NCBI GenBank assembly: GCA_038093515.1 | Contig: JBBPSI010000032.1 | Span: forward strand, 109,039 to 173,038 | Reading direction: 5' to 3' | Source: Butyriboletus loyo | Taxonomy: Eukaryota > Basidiomycota > Agaricomycetes > Boletales > Boletaceae | Length of the DNA: 64,000 nucleotides | Part shown: positions 10,875 through 22,580 of the stretch, in pieces | Numbering within the stretch: position 1 is the stretch's first letter | How the letters are laid out: each line of letters begins with the position of its first letter | Translations under genes and position numbers: made by a program | The notes under the pieces: model-generated | The model's database searches: none | Told to the model about the DNA's origin: nothing | What the model saw: only the letters and a program-made list of their open reading frames with translations

Positions 10875-12595
10875 ATGTTTACAGGCATACATATCGACCC
10901 GGCGGGCCAGCAGTTGATTAACTATGTATCTAGTATGTCCAGTCATAATGGGTGGTTGACTGATCTCACGAATCCCGCTAGTTGCGATGGTCACTACAGT
11001 TGCATATGACTACGGTGCGTCACGGAATCATGTCCACTGATACCCTAATAACATCGACACCATCAGTCCTTACGCTTTCGGCCGAGGTATTTTTGTTGTA
11101 TTTTTCGTCGCTCTATGCAAGAACTGACCGGTCGCTACTTTGTACTAGATAGAATATATCTGGGTAAGTCTGCATTTTATAGACAAATGATGCGGTATTG
11201 ACAAAATTACAGAAAAGACGATGGACCTGGGTCTCTACTATGTTCCTTCTCGTATGTATCAAGCCTCATTGGTCGTGCTTGTAGCTTAGGTCTCTCAATC
11301 TAGGTCCGTTACGGGGGCTTGATTTCAATTGTGTACGACATCCCTTTTGACGATGACTGTCTTGCATTAACTGTAATCTATTAATCAAGTCTTATGTCAC
11401 TAGGTATGTTCAGTTCTCCGAACTGCGGCTGATTACGGCTGAATATACTGTATTTCAAGCTATGACTACTTTCATACCTGGTCCTTTATGGGTGAGATTA
11501 TCCCTAGCTTATTTCTTGTTAATTCTCAGCTGAATGAATATCATGTATGCAACCTTAGATGTATGTGCTTTGTTTTCTCTCTCTGGATCACGAATAATTG
11601 ATATCAATTGGTTAGCTGTAAGTGTTTCAGAAATTCCTTGACATCACCATATTCAAACCTATGTTTTCATTGGAAAGGCAGGATATTTTTTCAATTGCCA
11701 TCTTGGATGCTCATTATTTTCATCGATGCTACTGACTGTAAGTTGTCTGCTTGTTCCGTAATAATTCACAGAACTTCATTGCAGTGGTGATGATCTTTCG
11801 AGTCTATGCATTGTGCAACCAATCAAGAGCAACTCTTAATGTCCTTCTGTTCATTTATGTTGTGCAGGTTGTTGTCAGTATTGCTGCTGGTATCACATTT
11901 TCCATACCTGGAGCTGTTATAGGTATGTCCAACTGTTTTGTTTGATACATGAATTAGAGGCAGATCTAAACATATTTCTGTTATGATGCTTGTTCCATAG
12001 TGATGATCCCTCCAGCACCTTATCGATCAGTTTGCATAATACACTCTCATTCATGGATTAGGAATTTGGACAGATATTCCTTCATTCCTGTGATTGTTCT
12101 ACAGGGTTTGATGTGCATAATTGGCATCATTCAATCCTTCAAACAAGCACTCCAACAATATAATGGGACAGGAAGATGGCAGCTCAACCAGTACATCAAC
12201 CTCCTTGTCAAGCAAGGCACTCTTTACTTCTTGATGTGTGTATTCACATTACTTTGTGTATAGATGAAATTAATGGGTACTTGAATAACAGTAATTTTTT
12301 CCGTGCAATACTTGTCCAGCACCTCTTCATCATAACTATGGCACAGGCAGTCAACACCATTCTGAGCAGTGTTACAAATATCCTTCCCTTCATACTGAAC
12401 CCCAGGTTTATCCTTGGTATAAGGGAACTATATGGTCAAACTGTTCATGGCCAGGGCATTGACACTGGATTTTACATTCTATCAGGCCATGGTGCAGGCA
12501 CACTCACAAACATTGGGACTGGGCTTCACTTTGCAGATCCAGGGTTGGAGGGGGGGTCAGAAGAAGTTGAAGAAATCCCTATGAATGAGCAATGA
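10875..12595 (+). pseudogene. DUF6533-family membrane protein gene, copy C, frame-shifted
   Basis: The structure is the same as copy B. ATG lies at 10875 and the first exon reads MFTGIHIDPAGQQLINYVS. The YDY-coding exon follows, then the 15-base exon at 11149-11163 (IEYIW), the KRRWTWVSTMFLL exon and the VRYGG exon. RVYALCNQSR lies at about 11800, and the distal exon from 12000 runs to the stop at 12595. The distal exon carries the same one-base deletion and TAG (near 12260) as copy B, so the frame of the C-terminal third (RFILGIREL, EEIPMNEQ) is disconnected. The remaining codons show few other disruptions. It may still be transcribed and give a shortened protein of the first helices. Confidence 0.6.
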
Positions 12596-12649
12596 ACAAA
12601 GGTTTGTTGAACTGGTATGAATGTTGAGTGAGTTTTAGCAAATGAAATG

Positions 12650-13452
12650 TGGGTCAAAACTCACCTGATGTCAGATTTGTGGCGTCGAGTACACTTATCT
12701 TGATATCCAATATCTTTTCTACCACACTGTCTGCCTGTTCAATGATAAATGTCCCCTCGACTTTCCAGGGAAAAGGGAGGGAAGGAATCGGGACTGAAAT
12801 GAATTGTATCAACAGGAAAATTTGTATACCGCCCGCAAGGGATTTTACCAATGATCACATGGACCTCAGAGGCTGGGACATTTGAGCGATGCAGATAACG
12901 ATGAGGTTTTAAATATCAATGATCTGTTGTGTGGTATTGTCAGAGAAGATATCGAGGTATGAAGTTGTGCAGCAAAACCATATATGCTCTCTAGGCGTAG
13001 TCGGGTAGGATAATTTCGTGTAGAACAGAATACGGTTTCCATGGAGATTAGAACTAAGAACGCGGAAGTTGCCCCAGTGACGAGCAGCCCACAGATAATG
13101 TATACTCATTGCAATCGTAACGGATAGCAGTAGTGTCCGCGACTACAAACTTGATAAGAATAAACCACCAATGATGTTCCATGATCATACCGGGCGCGTA
13201 GTCATTAAGCTGGAGAGCTGACATTATGGACCGCAAAGACGTGAGGGCTAAAGGCGGTCGAGGTAGCAGGATCGACAATCCGTTCGGCTTGCCGCCATCG
13301 TACATCGTGCTTTGCAGGACTGCGAGGGTCACAGTTGTGGACGTCTTGGCAGGTTGAACAATCAGAGAGTGACTAAGGAACACTCCACGGGTACGATACG
13401 GAGTGAAGCATGATGCAAGCACGGTCTGTAGCAGTTGTCCCGTGAGGATCAA
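12650..13452 (-). pseudogene. Second duplicated gene type, copy 3
   Basis: This is the copy convergent with DUF6533 copy C. It carries the same hydrophobic segment near 13.06 kb, the FYTKLSYP run near 13.01 kb and the 3' part (PFPWKVEGTFIIEQ) at about 12.78 kb. A run of 132 codons (13452-13054) is open from a non-ATG codon, but its frame differs from the hydrophobic frame, so it is probably not the protein. The function is unknown. Confidence 0.3.
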
Positions 13453-13852
13453 CGACCTATATCCGAATATCGCATGCGTCGTAAGAACGGATGACGCTGT
13501 TGTACCGAGGCCGACTCGTCTCTGCCACCAACTTACTTCTTCTTGCTGTAACGAATCCTTGTTGAGCTACTGACCTGCGGGAATCGCAGTGCCACGTTGA
13601 GCGCACTCCTGCCGTTCAGTCGATCAAGCGCCATCCTGGTAGCATCGTTCATTCTCGCGGACCGGGTCGTTTGCCCAATTTTGGATTGAGCTTCAAGGGC
13701 TTCAGGTCATCTGCCAACACCGCTTACTTTCCTTTGGTATCCACACCTAAGGTGGCATGAGACGGAGAGAGTTCGAGTAGCGTGCTTTGACTCACACCGT
13801 CGACTTCAATGAATTGATGTTGATCTCGTCAAGCCTCGTTGAATGACCACGA

Positions 13853-14183
13853 GTACGACTCCCAGAAAAGAGTCACGACCAAGGTCATTGGCCATATCGG
13901 ACCGCTGGAGAATGCAACATAATATTTGTATGTTCATCGTTGGTTATGTCGACGTCAATGTCATTCGCTTGTCGGGATTTGTTTCGTCTTGATGGGCCGA
14001 GAACTGTACAGCTCTTATCTGATATCTCACGGACCCGTCTGGCTCTGAACCTTCTCTCTCACACGAGACATACAGAATCACGACCACTACAAGGCTGGAG
14101 CACACACGGGCAAGAATACAAAAAGGCTAGGAGGTAGGTGTATGACAAAAGAACAGTTTTCTAACCATTTTTTTCACCTGTTG
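13853..14183. other. Gap between duplicated region and the first conserved block
   Basis: This is unique sequence with no second copy in the window. No coding frame with a recognisable motif was found. It probably contains the 3' untranslated region of the minus-strand gene ending at 14184. Confidence 0.4.
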
Positions 14184-14722
14184 TCACCATCCATGGGGCA
14201 TGGGTGGCCAGGTGTATACAAACTCTGGCTCCTCGGTATCGGGCACCGGGCACTGCGACGGGCCTTGTTGGCACTCAACCTGTGCTCTCGCCTGGATCTC
14301 CGCGAACTCGACGTCGTCCTGTTCCGTGATCGCCACGTTCTTCCAGGACTTCTTATCTTGTGTACAGAAGTCCTGGAAGTGCGAGGCGTTGACGGATTCG
14401 AGACGACGAGGGCGACGCGCGTGATAGCCCGGATAGGGTTCCAGTGCGTACGTCTCGGGACGAACGACGGTACCGTCCTTGGCGAACGAAAAGACGTGTG
14501 GCCCGGGCATCCAGACAGGGTTGAAGTGAGTGTCCAGATAGAAATCGTTGGTCAACGCGGGCTGCGTATGCCTCTCGTTAGTCCTGGACTGTTTCGAGCG
14601 GACTGGATACGTACCGGTCTCAAGGGGAGATGGTCAGGTATGTCATTGTGTTTGTCTTGATGGTGTGACTTAGTGGGCATGGAAGTATGGCTGGTGACTG
14701 GGGTGGTAGCAGGGGAGTGCAT
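14184..14722 (-). CDS. Small hypothetical protein (161 aa)
   Basis: Two exons, 14722-14615 and 14561-14184, are joined by a 53-base intron with a perfect GTACGT donor, a CTAAC branch site and a CAG acceptor. The join keeps the frame (LPLRP then PALTNDFYL). The ATG at 14722 is chosen because a TATA-like element lies 36 bases upstream and the more distal open frame lacks an ATG. The protein starts Ser/Thr/His-rich. Its middle part is aromatic and proline-rich (FNPVWMPGPHVFSF, YALEPYPGYHARRPRR) and its end is acidic and proline-rich. There is no signal peptide, helix or known domain. The canonical intron is the main evidence that it is a real gene; the function is unknown. Confidence 0.55.
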
Positions 14723-14757
14723 CGTGAACCCGTGGGACGAGGGTGATATAGGTGCGG

Positions 14758-14765
14758 TATATAAT
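14758..14765 (-). promoter_or_regulatory. TATA-like element of the 161-aa gene
   Basis: ATTATATA on the minus strand lies about 36 bases upstream of the chosen ATG, so the leader would be very short. Confidence 0.35.
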
Positions 14766-14839
14766 GCGTGTTCATGCACGGAACGCGTCTGATGGATGAT
14801 GTACTCGTCTGGAGACAGCAAGTGGCGGGCAAGTGGCGG

Positions 14840-16010
14840 GCAGAATGCGTAGGGTCGTGTTCACTGGAAGCGGGACGGGTAAAGACGATACAGCCTGTGG
14901 TCCAACGATGGCCAAAACGGCACCTCTTTTATATCCTCATAATTCCAGAGGAGTGGTCCAAGTGGACGCATGACCCCCCTATTGTCCGTCCACGCATCAA
15001 AGCAATCGTGGATCACGGATCGCTCCATCAAAATAACAGGGCAGTGCTACTTGTCCTTCCCCGTAGGCGCTGATCCACGTGCAACAACATCGACGTTTGC
15101 CTTCGCTCGTGAACACCGCTCGGACCGTTCTCGTTCGATCTCCGTCCCGTGGTCTACGTTATACGCTGGCTTGAACGCTGAAGGTGCGCGTTGGTCTTCC
15201 CATCCAATCACGTCCGCTGTGGTGTTATTTGGCCACTACCACCACCACCACCGAATGTCAGGGGAGTCGTAACGTTTCCTTCGAATTGAAAGGCACTTTT
15301 GGGAAAGCGTGACATGATACAGACGCTTCCCCAGCCTTTCAAAAAAAAAAGAAACAAAGAAGCAACAACAATCATGAATGTACTTCAATTGGCGTCGGTG
15401 GTAAGCCAAGGTGAGTAGGGGGAGTTAGTTGCCCTGCGATGTAAGTACACCTCGCACAACAAGGTAAATGTTTTAGGTAGGACACCGTAACCTCAGGCAC
15501 CCTGTAGAATGGTGCTTCTGCAAATGACCCACTCGAGCGAAGACACGACCTTTCGGAGATGTGACAGAACGGTTTTCGATGCCTTCAAAACCCATCTGAA
15601 TCACTCTACGCAGTCACCAAAAAAAAGGAATGGTGAATGTCATCGTTATTTCCAATCCATGACGATTTACGTTGTTTACTTGTACATCTAGATAAATGAG
15701 CGTGAGTAGTACTACAAAAATGCGTAGTCGTGTCGTGCAATATCGTTCGTCAAATGGATGATGTAGATAGTAAACCAAGTGGGTTATGAAAAACAGAATA
15801 GGATGAATGATCGAAAGTACTCGTAACGAGCTCAATGTTTGCCGTCGGTACGTTGATGTTATCCAAGAAATGAAAAAAGAAGGGATGAAAGAGATGCATT
15901 GTGCGTGTGCGTTCCATGAAATGAAAGGTATTAAATGAAGGGGAAAAAAGAGAGAGAAAATGCGATGGAGGATCAAAGAAAAAGAAAAGAAAACCTTTGT
16001 TCGTAGACGC
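14840..16010. other. Intergenic, no gene recognised
   Basis: It lies between the 5' end of the 161-aa gene and the 3' end of the ABC transporter. It holds a short CCA repeat near 15.24 kb and several A-rich runs (15.34, 15.62 and 15.95 kb). The minus-strand frame 16132-15614 runs through low-complexity T-rich DNA and into the transporter gene in another frame, so I do not count it. Confidence 0.4.
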
Positions 16011-19000
16011 TCAATCGCCGAGCCATTCGCCCCCACTCGCGAGCTTGGCAAACACCCCCCTGCGCTCCATGAGCTCCTCATACCGCCCTTCCTCTGCCAC
16101 CCTCCCATCCTCAATGGCCACCACCCGGTCACACATCTGCATCACTTCTACCTTGTGCGTCACCATCACCGTCGTCCGCCCGACCTTGGCACCCCGAATC
16201 GTCTCGATCACCGCCGCCTGATTCGTGCTGTCGAGCGCCGACGTACATTCGTCGAGGATGAGGATCTTCGAGGGGCGCGCGAGGGCGCGGGCTATCTGGA
16301 GACGTTGGGCTTGCCCACCCGAAATGAGCGCGGCGTTTTCGCCCACGAGGGTATCGTACCCCTGCGGGAGAGACGTCACGAAATCGTGCACGTTCGCAGC
16401 TCGCGCGGCACGCACGACGTCATCGTTTGTGAGTTCTCCAAAATGACCGTAGGCGATGTTCTCCCGGATCGTGCCGTCAAAGAGGTTGGGGGTTTGGCTC
16501 ACGACCGCGATGTGATTGCGCAGATGGTGGACGTCTGTCCATCGTAGCTCGTGTGCGCCAACAGAAATCGTTCCCGAAGTGGGCTCGTACAGTCTTTGTA
16601 GCAGCGCCGCCACCGTTGATTTGCCACATCCAGAAGCGCCGACGAGCGCGACGCACTCGCCCTCTGCGACCTTCATCGAGAAGTTCTTCAACACGGTCGC
16701 ATCGGGTTTGGTTGGGTACGCAAAGGACACGTTCTGCAGTACGAGGTCCCCGGCGATCGGTGGGTGGAGTATACCTTGGGATTCGCTCGTCCCGTCGGTA
16801 GGAAGCGTCACGAAGTGGAAGAGATCGGCAGTCGCTTGGACGCTCTTGGCAATCTTTTGAGTAAATGCCATGAGCTGGCCGCCGATCGTGACAGTGAAGA
16901 CGACGAGGTTGAGCGCTTGGACCATCCGGAGATAAGTGTAGGTGCCGTTGGCGACGAGGACCGCGCCAACGTAGAATAACAGTGCTTCTGCAAGGTAGAT
17001 GAGAGCGGAAGCGATCCCATACGTGCCACCTTCGACGAACGCGCCACGAATACCGGTGGAAAGACAGACAGAAGTAGCTTTGTCGAATTGATATTGCAGG
17101 ACCGGCTCTAGGGACATGGCACGAATGCTACGAACATTGAGGATCATCTATAGCGATGAAAGAAGTGAGTTGTAGGAACAACCAACGTTGGGAGGGCCAC
17201 ATATCAACGTACCTCATAGTAGACCCTCGCAACCTCCTCGCGAGCGCGCTTGTTCCTGACCTCAGATTTCGCGACCAAACCCGCTTGGACGGCCATAACG
17301 CCAACGAAAACCGGACCGATCGCGATACCAACGAGGGTCAGTTGCCAACCCCACACCATAGCCCAAACCAGTCCAACGCCCATCATGGCCACAACAACCA
17401 AGAATTGGCCCATAACAACAGACACGAGCGTCCGCGCGTCATCAGCGTCCTTGATAAGGACCTGGGCAAGTACGGCAGGGGAATGCGCAGGAGAGTCGAA
17501 CCATGCTTTATCCTGCGCGAGCACGCGGGAGTAGGCGGTGTCGCGCAAACGGGCGACCCAGCGGATGGCTGATGTTTCCATGAGGAAATATTTGAAACTC
17601 ATGACTAGACCGTCAACAGCTGCGACGCCGAGGACGAGGGCGCCATAGGAGTTGATAGTGGCGGCGCCGGGATTTGCGGAGATCTCAAACATCAGACGGG
17701 AGAGCAGGAAGGAGAAGATGGGCGTCATAGCACCGCTCAATAAGCATGCGACGAGACCAATGAAGAGAATATGCTTGGCGGGAATCGTTGGGTATATGAG
17801 ACGTAGCGTCGCGATCAGACCAGGTGCAGAAAGCGATTTGGAGGCTAGAGTCAACTCGGACTGGGATGCTTGAGAAGGGAAGGCAACTTGTACGGCGGGT
17901 GCCCTCCTTGCACACCTCTCGCGTCTCCCAGCAGCCTGTTCCGCGCTCCGTTTCATGTTAATTTTCTCGTTCTCAAATTTTTCATCGTCTTCAACCATCG
18001 GCTGGGGTGGAGTAGCCGAAGCGAAAGGAGAAGTGAATACAGGCGTGGTGGACGCGAACTGCAAACTTGTCCGATGACCATCGTAGGCAGGGGGTGGGAC
18101 GGAGGGCGAAGTAACAACGATCGACATACTCGAAGGTCTCCTAGGTCTCCTGGAAGCGCCGCCTTCGAACTCAGCTGCGTGATTCAGAATAACAGGAGTA
18201 GTAGGGAGTGCAGGAACTTCGTCCTGGACGCTGCCGCTCGCCTTCATCAGCTCGGCGACGACGTCGAACATCCACCCTCCAATTCCCATCGTGACTGGGC
18301 GGACACCACCTAGAGTAGGGGCGAGGCTATGGTGCTTGTCCTTTGCTCGTTGAGTGTTCCGCACTTCTCTGTCTTGGGAGGCGAAAATCTCTGCGACTTC
18401 TTCGTATACTGGTGGGTGTGCATCTGGCTCGTTATCGGTGTCAGAAGAGCCACCTTGGCGTAACATCTTGTGCCACTCCCCATCAACCACCTCCAAATCC
18501 GCGCGAAATCCTTGCTCAGCAACGCAGCCCTCGCGCAAGACGTACACGAAATCGTCCGCGTTGATACTCGTAAGGTCGTGTGTGATGATAATCGTCGTTT
18601 TCTTGACGCATGAACGCCACGCTCGGATCGCTGCGGTCGTCAGATGACGTGTCGGAGGGTCCAACGCCGACATCGACTCGTCTATATGCGTAAATATCAT
18701 GAGCAAGTGATCATCCAACGTGAGGTAGACAGAAACCCACCAAGAATCAGGACCTCAGGATCCCGTATTCTCGCTCTCGCGAGTGCCAATCGTTGCCTCA
18801 TACCCCCGCTCAACACGACACCGTCTTCGGCATCATTGCTTACCCCGCTCCCAGCCAGGACTGTCTCGTATCCTGCGTCAAGTCCCAAGACCCATCCCTC
18901 CAACATCGCAAGTCGACACGCTTCCTCGACCTCCGCATGAGTCACGTTTTCGACCCGTCTTCCACTTCCGACAGCACCGAGGGCAACGTTCCAGTGAATA

Positions 19001-20626
19001 GAGCCCTTGAAAACCTGCGCACCAACGCCAGCTGAACCTTGTGTGACGCCAGCGACGTGTGTCTGGACCCAAGCAGCATCGAGATATCTCAAATCTTGTT
19101 CGTCAAGGAGCACCTCGCCTGTGCCAAGGGCTGGGGTATAATGACCGAGCAGAATGGATCCGATTGTTGATTTACCGGATCCAGAAGAACCGACGATAAA
19201 TGTTGTTTCACGGGAAGGAAGGAACATGTCCACATTACGTAGAACAGGCACGGTTGGGCGTGTAGGGTAGGAAAAGGTAAGGTTGGTGAGCGTGAAATCA
19301 CCCGCGAAGCTACGTGGCGTAATCCGGCGAAGAGGTCGCGCCTTGCGGTGTTTGGCAACGATAACTACGGGAACTTGATGGGAGGAAGCGATGACTGTAG
19401 CGAGTTCCGCAGCCGCTGCCTTGCCTTTGGCCAATACGACCAAAAGTGGGACCATCATCTGCAGGTTACTGGTCGCGATCAAACATGCCCAAAAGACACT
19501 CATAACATCACCGGGCTGATTTTTGCCCTGGCGCACCAGGTGCGCTCCATACCAGAATCCCTGGACAAACATGGCCATTGTGACAAACTGACTTGTACCG
19601 GCTGTGATACCGAAGATGACCCCGAGTGGTTGAACGGCGACCGCCACACGTGTAAGAAGAGTATGTTCGTAGGAGGCTGCATTCGCTGCTTTGACCGCGC
19701 CAATGTTCGATACGACGCGGGAGACAAGGGAAGCTGCATGAGCAATGAGCGTTCTTTCCTGTGCAATACCAGGTGATGCAAAAGCTTGAGAGAAACCCTG
19801 GATGAGGATAAGAAAGGGTACGGCGGAGAGGATGACAAGGGTCAAGAGAGGAGACCAGACGAATGCAAGTACGAGAGCCGTTAATGTTGTAGTTAAATAT
19901 TGAATAAGTTGGCCAGCTGCAAGGGATGACGCGGCGCGTACGTCGTCGGTTTCCCTATTGATTGGCTGAGTACAGTGGGCAACATTGGGACACAAAGGGA
20001 ACTTGCCTAGCAAATTTGACCATGAGGCCGCCAGCGCCAATGGGAGCACCCTCGCCACCCATGTCCAGCACGTTGGTGGGATTGTCACTTCCCATCTGTC
20101 TATCGAACCATTCCATTTGCTTGTGCACGACTGCGTCATAAACTTTTCTTCTCAGCTCGATGATATTCCATTCGCCGGTCCATATCCATAGGCTACTTGT
20201 GACGCTGCTCATGATGAGGGCGCCGATACCAAGCGCGACAAGCTGCAATGCAGCGGTGCCGACGCCACGGAGGAGGGCGTCCTTTGCTGCCTGCGATGGA
20301 TTTGGAGTGAGGGGGAAAGCGGCAAACGCGTTGAAAGACTGGCCGATGACGTATGTCATGAAAGGGGCGATGCCACCCGCTGCGAAAGACGACGCGATGG
20401 CAGGTGTGAGCAACACGAGCTTTCGCCTCGGGGTGAGGAACGAGAAGAGCAGCTTGAACGTTGGTGCGGGTGGCGACGGAAGGGGAATGTCGTGGACAGA
20501 TGCGGATGGAGAAGAGAGGGTTGGATCCGAGTCATGTTTCTTATTATCAATAGAAGAGAGCGTCGATGTTCGTACAGACAGCTCCAGCTCTGGATTGGAG
20601 TTCGTTGATGGGTCGTGGTTGTTCAT
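16011..20626 (-). CDS. STE6: Ste6-like full ABC transporter, likely a-type pheromone exporter
   Basis: Four exons (20626-20007, 19954-18741, 18681-17213, 17147-16011) give 1479 aa with the order TMD1-NBD1-TMD2-NBD2. NBD1 has Walker A GSSGSGKST (about residue 463), signature LSGGMRQRLALARA (about 588), Walker B ILDES and H-loop THD. NBD2 has Walker A GASGCGKST (about 1270), signature ISGGQAQRLQIARAL (about 1375), Walker B ILDEC and H-loop THK. Several helices precede each NBD. A linker of about 170 residues after NBD1 is rich in Ser and Pro. The domain order and sequence fit fungal ABCB/Ste6 proteins, which export farnesylated mating pheromone across the plasma membrane; a general multidrug role is the alternative. 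The first intron has a GC donor (AG|GCAAGT), required to keep the frame. Confidence 0.85.
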
Positions 20627-21457
20627 CGCTGTCGCGGACGACGACGAGCAACGCCTGACGCTGCTGTGGATGAAAAGAGGAGAAGAGAAATGTTAGCCCT
20701 TGGCACGATTCCGCTGCTCATTTTTGTTGTCTGTGAATGGACAGACGCGTTATTGTCCTCTACCTTTGTCGGACCCACGTGCAAAGACAATAAGACATCA
20801 GATTATGTAATCAACTCAGGTACGAAGCTTTTGCACAACAATGGACAAACAATCGTTTGGCTATGAACTCATCAACAATTATTAACTTATCGGTACGTCG
20901 TTCGTGTCTTCAAAAATGGATGCAACAGCCAATGGAAAAGAAACTCGGAAAGCGTTCAATGGAGCAGCAGAATCGTTTCTTTGTGGCAACCATGTTCTTT
21001 GTCCAGATGAAATGATTCCCACGGCACTACCATCGCCAGTAACACTCTGAAGTCAACCTAGTAGGTCAGTTGTACAATTCCACTGGCATGGGACTCGAAC
21101 CAAAACTGTCTGGTCATGTCTGAACAGTGAATGATCCATTCAGGTCGGCCCCCGTGGCCGTAGCCGCAGTGCTGCACAATTGCGTGGGTGACTGGGTGTG
21201 CACCTAGAAAGGCACGCGTGTGTGCTCACCAAACATAGACTAATCGAGTATGGAGGACATTCCTAGCTTGACATCAGAGTTCTTCTACTAGTCCGTGTCG
21301 GGTTAGAGGTACCCATGCCAGGGCAGGACTCGGATCATGCCCCAGCGTTCCCTTGTCGCGAGCATCCACTCCCACGCCGACCCCAAGTCACCGTCCACAG
21401 TCGACGTTTCATCGACCACATGTTCTAGGCTCTCGGGCGTGACTCAAGCGTACAATT
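20627..21457. other. Upstream region of the ABC transporter, no gene seen
   Basis: This holds the probable promoter and 5' leader of the Ste6-like gene. A stretch near 21.09-21.12 kb resembles a tRNA T-arm (GGTTCGAGTCC on the minus strand), but its stem does not pair and no acceptor stem fits. No coding gene was recognised. Confidence 0.4.
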
Positions 21458-21486
21458 TCTCTTCTTCTTCTTCTTCTTCTTCTTCG
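21458..21486 (+). repeat. TTC trinucleotide microsatellite
   Basis: About nine consecutive TTC/CTT units are visible. It lies in noncoding DNA just upstream of a DUF6533 relic. Confidence 0.85.
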
Positions 21487-21639
21487 TGTATGCCTATCTT
21501 CTCTTGTTTCATTTTCGTATATTCTCTCGATCCATCGCTTAGTTCCACCTTCTGGCTCTCCGTGCTCTCTGAGTCACTGACGGCGTTCTCCCCGAACTAG
21601 GACACTGTTCTTCTATCTCTGCAATGCGGTGGGCCTGGC

Positions 21640-21964
21640 AAACGCAACATTTCCAGCCTAGAAGCCCGTCCTAGCCCCGACTGACTAGTATCATAACTTG
21701 AATCCCCATTATGCCTCGGTTTGTATGAACATTCGCGAGCTGTATGAGCATGCCATCGCAGGTCACTCGCACGATGTCGACATCGGGTTCGATGTGTTGT
21801 CATTCCCAATCGCAATTCAGGGTGTGGAGGTGTCTGCGACCGCGCCCGCAAACCGCGAGCGGGCCCGGGTTCAGACCACACCAAGGGCGCAGGGTGACGA
21901 GGAGATGCAACTGGAGGTCGGTGGGCATCATCGACGACGGTCAGACTGGTGCTCTGGACAATAA
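21640..21964 (+). pseudogene. 3' remnant of a DUF6533-family gene
   Basis: The peptide NIRELYEHAIAGHSHDVDIG, followed by FDVLS, matches the C-terminal family motif of the copies at the left end (IRELYGQTVHGQGINTG). Only this last-exon piece is visible. The N-terminal DUF6533 exons, including the IEYIW microexon, were not found upstream. It ends at 21964. It is a dispersed remnant rather than part of the tandem units. Confidence 0.4.
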
Positions 21965-22580
21965 TCGCATGTACGAAGAACAAACGGTATGACCGTGACG
22001 ATTCAGAATGGTGTCACAGCATCAAATCCAAAGCCGTGCTTTTCGCGTCTCTCCGTGCTAGCATCATGATTTTTTGGGGGGAATGCAGTGAACTGATCAT
22101 GAGCGGCAGTTGTACAGTTACATCTTGGTGACCGTCCAGTTTATCACTCCAGACATTATACATAGCGAGCGACGCGAGAATGGCAGTCAAACAGATAGGT
22201 CTTGATCAGGTTTCGACATGTAAGATACCATAACCCTCTCCATTGATCGGTGCCGTCGAGCCTCTAATTTCGAGTCTGGGCTAGTAGTACTCCAATGATC
22301 GTGTTTCTCGAGTTATGCGTTCCCCAAGAAGCATTCGGTTGACGCCTGGACACTATGAAGTTGGAAGAGACTCCATCGGAGTTCATCATTCGCATCTGTC
22401 AACGTTCACACCGGCGGGTAGAGATACGAGTCACTCAAGTTGCCTATACGACTACCTACGAACCACACACCGATCAAGGTCCCGCATTCATCCTGGCATG
22501 CATCGTCGATCTCGCATCCTTGACCAGAAAATGGTGCAATTGGTTTCAAGCTACACATCAGCTACAAATGAATACCGTGG
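21965..22580. other. Intergenic, 3' side of PEX3
   Basis: No gene recognised. The two overlapping plus-strand frames at 22.31-22.61 kb (98 and 79 codons) have no motif, and their 3' part overlaps the last PEX3 exon on the other strand, so they are taken as chance. Confidence 0.4.

Larger units (their letters stand above)
10243..13852 (+). repeat. Tandem segmental duplication, unit 2
   Basis: This is the direct repeat of unit 1. It starts with GTATGACATGATGGGTGCTT and ends near GAATGACCACGAGT (about 13.85 kb), where similarity to the end of unit 1 stops. It contains DUF6533 copy C and the convergent second gene. The two units differ by scattered substitutions and small indels, so the duplication is recent relative to copies A and D. 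Confidence 0.75.

Noticed and set aside
15614..16132. 172-codon minus-strand open frame at the 3' end of the ABC transporter
   Set aside because: Its 5' part overlaps the transporter's last exon in another frame and the rest is T-rich low-complexity DNA.
21085..21180. Possible tRNA on the minus strand (GGTTCGAGTCC run)
   Set aside because: The T stem does not pair beyond two bases and no acceptor, D or anticodon stem can be placed around it.
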